The position numbers were made by a program, and so were the translations under genes. DNA of 6,030 nucleotides from an uncultured bacterium (lineage in GTDB: Bacteria > Verrucomicrobiota > Kiritimatiellia > RFP12 > UBA1067). Below, in pieces: positions 1 to 4,564 of this stretch. The stretch is taken from NCBI GenBank assembly GCA_902779075.1, contig CACZAK010000298.1, forward strand, positions 1 to 6,030. The letters run 5' to 3'. The first letter of the stretch is position 1, and every line of letters starts with the position of its first letter. The notes under the pieces are model-generated. The model searched no databases, was not told where the DNA came from, and saw only the letters and a program-made list of their open reading frames with translations.

Positions 1-640
1 GATGCACGTTGCCGTCGCGCCCGCGCGCCGCCGCGCCGATCTTCATCAGGAAACCGTCGTCGGCAAGGCTGCTCCAGACGTGTCCGGGGCGTAGCTGGCT
101 GAAGTACATTCTGTATCGCCGAATCGTGTCCACATCAAGGTCTGCAATCGTCAGTTCGTCAAGGATGCAGTTGTCCGCCGTCTCCGCACACTTGTCACGA
201 ATCATGCCCTCGACCGTCTCGCGCGAGCAATGATAGTCGCCCTCGCCGTTTCTGCGGTAGGTTCCCTTGAACACGTCCGAGCCGACAAAGACCGGGCGAA
301 CCGTCCGCTCAGCTCGCGGCACTTCGACTACGACCACGGCCTTGCCGTCAACATCGACGGGATAGATGGACTCGTTGAACAGGACGTTCGCGCTGAACTT
401 GTCCGGGTTGTTCACCGCGTTCCAGAGATCGGCCACGATCTTCTCCGTGTTCGCCAGCCCCTCGATCTCGCGCTTGCCGTCCTTCTCGCGGACGCCAAGG
501 ATGATGACGCCGCCGTCCGTGTTGGCGAACGAGCTGTACGACGGCCAGAAGTCGGCGGGAACGCCGCCCCGTGCCCGCTTGAACTCGACGGCGGCGTTCT
601 CGCTCTTCGCGACAAGTCTCTTTATCTCTTCGCTCTTCAT
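1..640 (-). CDS. AlbA_2 (Schlafen-type) putative DNA-binding protein, C-terminus off the left edge
   Basis: A reading frame opens with ATG at 640-638 and stays open to base 1, giving 213 residues without a stop. The N-terminus fits the AlbA_2/Schlafen domain: EFKRA at residues 19-23, ANTDGGVIILGV at 39-50, and RRNGEGDYHCSRETVEGMIRD-like sequence around 129-149, the usual end of the domain. The stretch from about 165 (DLDVDTIRRYR, later FLMKIGAAARGRDGN) matches the linker that in many family members leads to a GHKL-type ATPase-like or winged-helix region, which here would lie outside the window. Family members are putative DNA-binding regulators or defence-associated proteins; the substrate here cannot be told. 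An in-frame TTG lies upstream, but the ATG gives the normal family N-terminus. No strong ribosome site precedes it. It sits 22 nt after the 112-residue gene, so it is probably the last gene seen of an XRE-led operon. Confidence 0.85.
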   Translation of the reverse strand, partial: MKSEEIKRLVAKSENAAVEFKRARGGVPADFWPSYSSFANTDGGVIILGVREKDGKREIEGLANTEKIVADLWNAVNNPDKFSANVLFNESIYPVDVDGKAVVVVEVPRAERTVRPVFVGSDVFKGTYRRNGEGDYHCSRETVEGMIRDKCAETADNCILDELTIADLDVDTIRRYRMYFSQLRPGHVWSSLADDGFLMKIGAAARGRDGNVH

Positions 641-662
641 CGTTGCTGCGCTTAGAACCTCA

Positions 663-1001
663 TCATCTATGATAATATCCGTCTTTCGCAATCATCTTCT
701 TTACCCGTTCACGGACCTCTTCCATCGGCATAATATTGCTAAGCCGATACTCCTCCTCTTCCTTGGCTGTCTCGTCAAAGCTGTCCTCACCCGCATCGCC
801 AGAGATAAGGTAGTTGACCGCATGAAGCAACCCGGCGAAATGACAGAACTGCCGTTTGATTTCATCAAAGCGGCCAGTCATTTCTGGCGAAAGAGGACAC
901 CCTTCAAGCTCCATGTTGACCTGATGTTCCGACATCAGCTGGATGGCTTCATCAATCCTGCTACTGAAAAGTCCAATCGTGGTAAACGCTTCACCGCTCA
1001 T
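663..1001 (-). CDS. Hypothetical 112-residue protein in XRE/AlbA_2 operon
   Basis: I do not recognise this protein. It starts at ATG 1001-999, which overlaps the TGA of the upstream XRE gene as ATGA, and is preceded by a strong AAAGGAGG site (1010-1017, 8 nt spacing). Start choice and translational coupling are therefore well supported. The sequence is soluble and mostly helical in character. It has an acidic patch around residues 68-84 (GDAGEDSFDETAKEEEEY) and a basic C-terminus (EEVRERVKKMIAKDGYYHR). No signal peptide, membrane segment or catalytic motif is visible. Placed between an HTH regulator and an AlbA_2 protein, it could be a partner of either, for example a co-regulator, but this rests on position alone. 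Confidence 0.75.
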   Translation of the reverse strand: MSGEAFTTIGLFSSRIDEAIQLMSEHQVNMELEGCPLSPEMTGRFDEIKRQFCHFAGLLHAVNYLISGDAGEDSFDETAKEEEEYRLSNIMPMEEVRERVKKMIAKDGYYHR

Positions 1002-1207
1002 TTTGCACTCCTCCTTTGCTTCTTGTTCGACATCTTGGTGCCATGTGATTTGCCATCCAACACGTCGATGACTGATGAAGCCACATAATCACCATGGGAA
1101 AGCCTTGCGAAAGTTGAAGGAGATATTCCCGTGGCACGACGCAAATCCGTCTTCGTCATATCACGGTCTATCAATTGCTTCCAGAGCTTCTTGTAACTCA
1201 ACGACAT
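998..1207 (-). CDS. XRE/Cro-C1-type HTH transcriptional regulator (69 aa)
   Basis: The first ~40 residues match the small stand-alone XRE regulators of the HTH_26 type: YKKLWKQLIDRDMTKTDLRRATGIS followed by the recognition helix region SPSTFARLSHGDYV. The total length of 69 residues is normal for this class. The C-terminal third (from about residue 44) does not resemble the usual ICxALDCxxxDI motif and is instead K/R-rich, so the tail is divergent or results from an old frameshift. The ATG at 1207 follows an AGGAAAGG site (1218-1225). An extended -10 element lies about 35 nt upstream. The gene leads an operon with the 112-residue protein (4-nt overlap) and the AlbA_2 gene, so it is likely an autoregulator of that unit. 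Confidence 0.85.
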   Translation of the reverse strand: MSLSYKKLWKQLIDRDMTKTDLRRATGISPSTFARLSHGDYVASSVIDVLDGKSHGTKMSNKKQRRSAK

Positions 1208-1240
1208 AACATCTAGTCCTTTCCTAAACGAATCGAGCGT

Positions 1241-1249
1241 ATTATATCA
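1241..1249 (-). promoter_or_regulatory. Extended -10 promoter element for the XRE operon
   Basis: The minus strand reads TGATATAAT, a perfect TATAAT (1241-1246) with the TGn extension. Transcription would start near 1234, leaving a short leader with an AGGAAAGG ribosome site before the XRE start at 1207. No good -35 lies at 16-18 bp; the extended -10 would compensate. Confidence 0.6.
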
Positions 1250-1287
1250 CATTTCTCGGCTGTATCCCATGCCATGTCAATAAAAAA

Positions 1288-1314
1288 TTACGAGAAGTCG
1301 TAAGTCAATTTACG
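1288..1314. repeat. Three alternating TTACGA half-sites (possible operator or recombination site)
   Basis: TTACGA (1288-1293), a 4-bp spacer GAAG, then TCGTAA (1298-1303) form a perfect inverted repeat. A third copy, TTACG (1310-1314), pairs with CGTAA (1299-1303) across GTCAAT. The half-sites thus alternate in direction over 27 bp. They lie about 40 bp upstream of the XRE-operon -10 and directly beside the start of homology of the recombinase stump. They may be a regulator site or a scar of the recombinase's former surroundings. Confidence 0.4.
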
Positions 1315-1541
1315 TGTTCATCGCCGATCTGGTGTTGCAGATACTCTCGTTCGTCGCCGAAACGGAGCGCGAACACATCCGCACGCGCCAGCGCGAGGGA
1401 ATCGCCGCCGCCCAGGCGCGCGGGGTGAAGTTCGGGCGGCCGATGCGTTACCGCAGCCGCGAGATTACGGTGCGGACCGCCGCACGCCTCTGCGGCATGT
1501 CCCCAACGTCCTTCTGGCGGAAATGCCAAACGAAGCGTTGA
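1314..1541 (+). pseudogene. Serine recombinase (resolvase/invertase) C-terminal fragment
   Basis: The 75 residues carry the hallmark long-helix segment of small serine recombinases: FIADLVLQILSFVAETERE, then IRTRQREGIAAAQARGVKFGRP, and a C-terminal HTH with EITVRTAARLCGMSPTSFWRK. The whole catalytic domain, including the N-terminal nucleophilic serine, is missing. A stop codon (TAA at 1281-1283) lies in frame just upstream and the intervening codons do not match the family, so this is a truncated relic opening at a GTG without a good ribosome site. The linker between FGRP and the HTH is also shorter than usual by roughly ten residues. It ends 12 nt from the convergently oriented AbiEii remnant, marking a decayed mobile-element or plasmid junction. 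It might still bind DNA but cannot recombine it. Confidence 0.8.
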
Positions 1542-1553
1542 TAAAACGCCAAA

Positions 1554-1927
1554 TCAACTCACGAGAGCGCCTTTTCCGTGAATTTCAGCCTCGAGGTCGC
1601 GAACAGTTTCCACGATCTCAGAGAATGGCGGGCGCGGACCGAAAATCATGTTCTGCATGTGCCGATAGTCGGACTCCAGTGCCGACAGCGCATGTTCGGG
1701 CGGCATGAGCGAGATCGCCGCCGCCGTCGCTAGTTCGTAATGTGCCCAGTTGCAGCGGTAGAACTTGCGCTTGAAGGCGACGACGGCATCGAGAAGCGGG
1801 ATGTCGCCGAGCGCCCGCGCCCTCACGTCGGACTGGCAGAGGCACCGGGCGAAAGTCCAATCTTTGCCGACACATTTGAAAAAAGCACCTTCAGCTCATC
1901 CTGTGTGGCTTGTGCGATGCTATTCAT
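1554..1927 (-). pseudogene. abiEii: AbiEii-type nucleotidyltransferase toxin, internally deleted and frame-disrupted
   Basis: Two family pieces survive. The N-terminal piece starts at ATG 1927-1925 with an AAGGGAGA ribosome site and reads MNSIAQATQDELKVLFSNVS, then AKIGLSPG. This is the usual AbiEii opening, but it stops at TGA 1825-1823 after 34 residues. The C-terminal piece, in another frame (to 1554), holds ALGDIPLLDAVVAFKRKFYR, WAHYELATAAAISLMPPEHA and a DYRHMQNMIFG-type segment, a close match to the last ~90 residues of AbiEii/AbiGii toxins. Family members are about 280-310 residues, so over half, including the GS...D nucleotidyltransferase active site, has been lost at a junction near 1835-1850. 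The start overlaps the antitoxin stop by 8 nt, the normal AbiE operon arrangement. The toxin is therefore dead; a short product of either piece is possible but unlikely to be active. Confidence 0.8.
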
Positions 1928-2537
1928 GTCGAATCTCCCTTACTTGTGAAATGGCCTCGCGAATCCAGTCGGATACGCAAATCGACTCAACCTCAATCTG
2001 CTTCCATGTTTTCCTGTCGAACCGTTCGGCAAGGCGTTGCAGGGTTTCATGTGTCAAATGTTCGCGCCCAAGTGCACGTAGCGCCTGCACGACGAGTGCC
2101 GTTTCGCGGGAAAGATTGCCGAGCAGTCGATTTGCGGAATGCTTGAAAACGATCGTTCCTCCCTGAAACGCATACTTGCGGTACGGCCCGTCACTCAAGT
2201 ACGCCCAGTTGGCGGGGACTTGCGTGGAAAGGCCGAGTTGATTGAGCGCCGTGTCGCCGTCCGCCCTGATCGTCCATCCACATTTTCGCGCCAACGCCGC
2301 AGCCACGTCCTCGACATACGGTAAGACATACTCGCCGAGGAGCGTACTGAACTTAGGTTTCTGATAGATGCCGCGAAGAACTGGCGTCAGAACACCCTCG
2401 GCCACCAACCGAGTCACAACGCGATTTGCGGCATTGTTAGGTGCAAGGTCGGCGAAATCAACCATGGCAAAGACGCTGCCCGCCTTCGCCCGCTTGATGC
2501 GATTCTTAATCGCAGCTGAAAAACCTTCTTTTCTCAT
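1920..2537 (-). CDS. abiEi: AbiEi-type antitoxin / autorepressor (DUF6088-like)
   Basis: This 205-residue protein matches the type IV antitoxin AbiEi/DUF6088 pattern. It has an N-terminal winged-helix region (residues ~1-60, FAMVDFADLAPNNAANRVVT then LRGIYQKPKF), followed by the antitoxin domain with GDTALNQLGLSTQVPANWAY and LSDGP (94-118) and a helical C-terminus. Known AbiEi proteins repress their own promoter and counteract the AbiEii nucleotidyltransferase encoded downstream. I start it at ATG 2537-2535, not the upstream in-frame TTG at 2576, because that TTG is the promoter -35 box and the -10 lies between the two. The frame is intact while its partner toxin is gutted, so the antitoxin is now an orphan. 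It could persist as a regulator or neutralise a related toxin elsewhere. Confidence 0.85.
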   Translation of the reverse strand: MRKEGFSAAIKNRIKRAKAGSVFAMVDFADLAPNNAANRVVTRLVAEGVLTPVLRGIYQKPKFSTLLGEYVLPYVEDVAAALARKCGWTIRADGDTALNQLGLSTQVPANWAYLSDGPYRKYAFQGGTIVFKHSANRLLGNLSRETALVVQALRALGREHLTHETLQRLAERFDRKTWKQIEVESICVSDWIREAISQVREIRHE

Positions 2538-2538
2538 T

Positions 2539-2576
2539 GACTGAAATAGTATACATTTTTTCAGTCGTACCGTCAA
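2539..2576 (-). promoter_or_regulatory. abiEi promoter with palindromic operator; near-leaderless start
   Basis: On the minus strand TTGACG (2576-2571), a 17-bp spacer and TATACT (2553-2548) form a near-consensus promoter. A perfect 8-bp inverted repeat, GACTGAAA (read 2566-2559 on minus) and TTTCAGTC (2546-2539), with a 12-bp centre, brackets the -10. AbiEi proteins are known to bind inverted repeats at their own promoter, so this is the expected autoregulatory operator. The ATG begins 10 nt after the -10, so the transcript would start only a few bases before it. Confidence 0.75.
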
Positions 2577-2770
2577 CCCGTGCCTACTTCTATTTATTCG
2601 CTAAAAGGATATTTCACATAGGCTTTTCATAAGGTGTATGTTTGCCCATCCGGGGCTTGTTCCTCGCGGCGCGCGCCGCTACCGGAACGACCTGCCGCGC
2701 AAGGTGCCGCGACGGGTCTCTGTCTTTTTCAGTCTATGCCTGCTTTTTCTCCTGCTTTTCCAATGCGGGT
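2577..2770. other. Non-coding stretch upstream of abiEi
   Basis: No convincing gene is visible. A perfect 14-bp GC palindrome (GCGGCGCGCGCCGC) lies at 2666-2679. The minus strand has a 38-residue open run ending ARNKPRMGKHTPYEKPM at about 2603-2719, with no start and no ribosome site, perhaps a decayed gene end or repeat. TTTTTCAGTC at 2725-2734 copies an abiEi operator half-site. Confidence 0.4.
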
Positions 2771-2779
2771 AGTATAGCA
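2771..2779 (-). promoter_or_regulatory. Possible extended -10 promoter directed toward abiEi
   Basis: The minus strand reads TGCTATACT, an extended -10 (TGn plus TATACT). There is no clear -35 at the right distance. It would start transcription near 2764, about 230 nt before the abiEi ATG, with no ORF in between. Sequence match only. Confidence 0.3.
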
Positions 2780-2807
2780 AAATCTCCGCTGTTGTGGGTA
2801 GCGGGAA

Positions 2808-2912
2808 TGTTGCCAATGTGGAAGTGTTGCCAATCCCAATATTGCCAGTTCTCAATTGGGGCGCGGCGGGAACGCGCCGCCTGGAAGGCGGCTTTCCCAG
2901 TTAGGCGGCCGC
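2808..2912. repeat. TTGCCAAT direct repeats plus GC-rich hairpin cluster
   Basis: TGTTGCCAAT occurs at 2808-2817 and 2825-2834, with a variant (TATTGCCAGT) at 2840-2849, spaced 17 and 15 bp. They are followed by GC-rich stems: GGCGCG/CGCGCC (2860-2865 and 2873-2878), CCGCC/GGCGG (2877-2881 and 2887-2891) and the palindrome GCGGCCGC (2905-2912). This looks like a dispersed intergenic repeat of the kind common in PVC-group genomes. It has no T-run, so it is not a standard terminator. Confidence 0.5.
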
Positions 2913-2916
2913 GCTC

Positions 2917-3549
2917 ATGATGTTCTACGCCGCCGCGACCGCACAGGCCAAGGACATGGTCCGCCGCATCCACGACGCCACGATCGCCCTTGTCTCGCTC
3001 GACCGTCAGATGATTGGCCGTCTGGCGTACGTCGTCGTTCCCGATTTCATGCACCTGGAGTACAGGTCGTTGTATTTGGAGTTGAGGCCGTTCAGGGATT
3101 TCCATGGCCGCGTTCCGCCGATAGTGCGGGAGCCGGTCGCGTCCGGTGCGGCGGTCGCGGGGCGACCGCCCTACCCTGCGGCTCGGCGGAACGCCTCGCC
3201 CCTCCATACGGCTCGGCGGGACGCCTCGCCCCACCATGCAGCCGTGACGGTGGACGATCTTCAGAGAGCTGTTGAGGAAGTGAAGCGGACCGTGCGCAAG
3301 GCTAAGCGCGAGATCATCGAGGACGCCCACACCGCGCGCGCGAGCGAGTCGGACCGTCGGCGCGTGCCCACGGGCGAACGCAGCAACCAGATCGCCGCCA
3401 TGCGCAAGCTCGTGCGCGAGGCGCGCGCCAGCGGCAAGAAAATGTCGATTCTCCGCGCGTGCCGCGCGGTGTGGCGGGACGTCAACGGCGGCTATCCGTC
3501 ACCCGAGGCGCTTTACGACTACTGCCACAGCCACAAGACAGAGTTCTAG
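2917..3549 (+). CDS. Hypothetical 210-residue protein with an in-frame repeat insertion
   Basis: I do not recognise this protein. It has three parts. Residues 1-~73 (MMFYAAATAQAKDMVRRIHD onward, with IGRLAYVVVPDFMHLEYRSL) are mixed helix and strand in character. Residues ~75-109 are a low-complexity basic/Ala/Pro linker made wholly of a hairpin and two 30-bp DNA repeats. Residues 110-210 are a well-behaved charged helical region (VDDLQRAVEEVKRTVRKAKR, then SNQIAAMRKLVREARASGKK, MSILRACRAVWRDVNGGYPS and PEALYDYCHSHKTEF). The C-terminal part is the most gene-like. It could have its own start at GTG 3244 (101 residues), although no ribosome site precedes that, and AGGCGG before the 2917 ATG is also weak. 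High GC at third positions holds across the frame. A small DNA- or RNA-associated protein is conceivable from the basic helices, but no function is assigned. Confidence 0.55.
   Translation: MMFYAAATAQAKDMVRRIHDATIALVSLDRQMIGRLAYVVVPDFMHLEYRSLYLELRPFRDFHGRVPPIVREPVASGAAVAGRPPYPAARRNASPLHTARRDASPHHAAVTVDDLQRAVEEVKRTVRKAKREIIEDAHTARASESDRRRVPTGERSNQIAAMRKLVREARASGKKMSILRACRAVWRDVNGGYPSPEALYDYCHSHKTEF
3150..3238. repeat. Hairpin plus two 30-bp tandem repeats inside the 2917-3549 ORF
   Basis: GGCGGTCGC (3150-3158) and GCGACCGCC (3162-3170) form a perfect 9-bp stem with a GGG loop. Directly after it, two 30-bp units (3179-3208 and 3209-3238), each beginning CGGCTCGGCGG and continuing ACGCCTCGCCCC with variants, differ at only 3 positions. 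Having no frame effect (30 bp is ten codons), they add RRNASPLHTA and RRDASPHHAA to the protein. Confidence 0.75.
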
Positions 3550-3592
3550 GGCGAGAGCAAGTCCTCGAGACAGAACGATGCATTGTTGTCGT

Positions 3593-3718
3593 TCACTTGA
3601 ACTCGTCGAGCCACTTTGGCGTGTAGCCGAGTTCGATGAGTTGGTCAATAGCCGAATTTCATGACTCGCGCCGTGCCTTCTGTTTATCCTCCCAATGGCG
3701 CAGGAGTTCTCGCCTCAT
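3593..3718 (-). pseudogene. Small ORF (about 41 residues) interrupted by an in-frame TGA
   Basis: From ATG 3718-3716 the frame reads MRRELLRHWEDKQKARRES, then TGA (3661-3659), and continues in the same frame as NSAIDQLIELGYTPKWLDEF-K to TGA 3595-3593. The second half looks strongly protein-like, and both halves join naturally as one small helical protein, so a point mutation (for example CGA to TGA) is the simplest reading. It begins 18 nt after the stop of the 275-residue lipoprotein and in the same frame as it; GGGAAG lies 13 nt upstream of the ATG. Other genes in this window end in TGA, so a changed genetic code is unlikely. It could alternatively be a 19-residue peptide with no function, or the decayed tail of the lipoprotein operon. 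I do not recognise a family. Confidence 0.4.
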
Positions 3719-3736
3719 AGGAATCTTTTTTCTTCC

Positions 3737-4564
3737 CTATAGACCCTCCGTAGAAGGATCTATCCCCGCCTTCTTCAATGCGTCGCGTCGTATCTCGCGC
3801 ATCTTTTCCTGTACCTGGGGCGGCAAGTGCGATGGTATGGTAAACGGGCGTTTGGGAGGCTCTTTTGCAGGGTCGTCGGGATTGTAGATCACCACTTTGC
3901 GGCCAGCGGCCTTTTGCAGTCGGTCTATCCATTCGTTCTGTTCTTCCAGCGACAACCGATAGAAGTATCTTATAAAATAGCTGCTCTCTTCGAATCCATG
4001 TCGAACCACATTGAATTTCTCCCTGTCCATTGCCTCAACGTACATGCCTTTGGTAATATTGAGTCCCATGGGAGGCGTATGAGGATCAAAGATAGGCGCA
4101 GAAACGATGTCTCGTTCCGTATCAAATACCAGAACAGTTCGCAGGAGAAAAGCCCACGCCTTTTCCGGCTTCTCCAATTCCGCCGAAAAAAGATTCGCAA
4201 GTTTCAATACAATGCTACTGTATGCGGTCATGGAATTCTCGCGTTGTGACAGAGGAAATTGCCTAAGCCGAGGATAAGAAAACAAGTCTTCAACAAATGC
4301 GAACGCCGTTTCACGTTCAACAGGTGTCATATCAGAAAGTTTTTTCCTCAACGATGCTACATAATCGTATGACGGCACGTTGCAAGCAGTTACTCGATTG
4401 GCGAGATTAGTCAACTCCACTTGAACGGCCTGAAGTTTTGAAGGCACACGTTCGTTCTCGCTGGCCTGCATGCCTTTACTGATTGGTGCCTCCTTGGAAC
4501 AGCCTGCCAAAACAACAAGGCAAAGTAAGGCCGCCGGAAAAAGAACATGTTTATTGATTTCCAT
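3737..4564 (-). CDS. Predicted lipoprotein, 275 aa, unknown function
   Basis: The start is ATG 4564-4562. It has an AAGGGA ribosome site and yields a clean lipoprotein signal: MEINKH, hydrophobic VLFPAALLCLVVLAG, then Cys22 in the lipobox LAGC. The longer frame opening at 4633 would hide the signal and is rejected. The mature part (about 254 residues) is mostly helical and charged, with RVPSKLQAVQVELTNLANRV (39-58), KAWAFLLRTVLVFDTERDIV (135-154) and SSYFIRYFYRLSLEEQNEWI (194-213), and a proline-rich turn near 232-250 before a basic C-terminal helix. No catalytic motif is visible. The gene overlaps the end of the upstream lipoprotein by 14 nt, implying translational coupling in an operon with the secreted protein at 5216. 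Membrane anchoring on the periplasmic side is the expected location. It is not an obvious paralogue of its neighbour. Confidence 0.8.
   Translation of the reverse strand: MEINKHVLFPAALLCLVVLAGCSKEAPISKGMQASENERVPSKLQAVQVELTNLANRVTACNVPSYDYVASLRKKLSDMTPVERETAFAFVEDLFSYPRLRQFPLSQRENSMTAYSSIVLKLANLFSAELEKPEKAWAFLLRTVLVFDTERDIVSAPIFDPHTPPMGLNITKGMYVEAMDREKFNVVRHGFEESSYFIRYFYRLSLEEQNEWIDRLQKAAGRKVVIYNPDDPAKEPPKRPFTIPSHLPPQVQEKMREIRRDALKKAGIDPSTEGL

Noticed and set aside
366..1088. 240-residue plus-strand ORF
   Set aside because: It is antisense to three genes supported by domain matches, an ATGA overlap and ribosome sites; the translation has no family character.
1275..1280. Perfect TTGACA (minus strand) as the -35 of the XRE promoter
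   Set aside because: It is 28 bp from the TATAAT, too far for a -35/-10 pair, and no suitable -10 lies at 16-18 bp.
2538..2576. N-terminal extension of abiEi from a TTG start at 2576
   Set aside because: The TTG is the -35 box and the -10 lies inside the extension; the ATG at 2537 gives the family-like N-terminus.
2808..2849. CRISPR-like spaced repeats
   Set aside because: The repeats are only 10 bp, unevenly spaced by 5-7 bp gaps, degenerate after two copies, and no cas gene is present.
2917..3240. Diversity-generating retroelement variable region
   Set aside because: There is no reverse transcriptase, Avd-like gene or template repeat in the window; the tandem units differ at non-adenine-biased positions.
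2734..3330. 198-residue minus-strand ORF
   Set aside because: It is read across GC repeats and the low-complexity cassette, has no ribosome site and is opposite the better plus-strand ORF.
3573..3594. Inverted repeat GAACGA/TCGTTC as a terminator between convergent genes
   Set aside because: The stem is only 6 bp with a 10-nt loop, has no T-run on either strand and overlaps the end of a coding frame.
3659..3661. TGA as selenocysteine or a reassigned codon
   Set aside because: No evident SECIS-like hairpin follows, and several genes in the window terminate at TGA.
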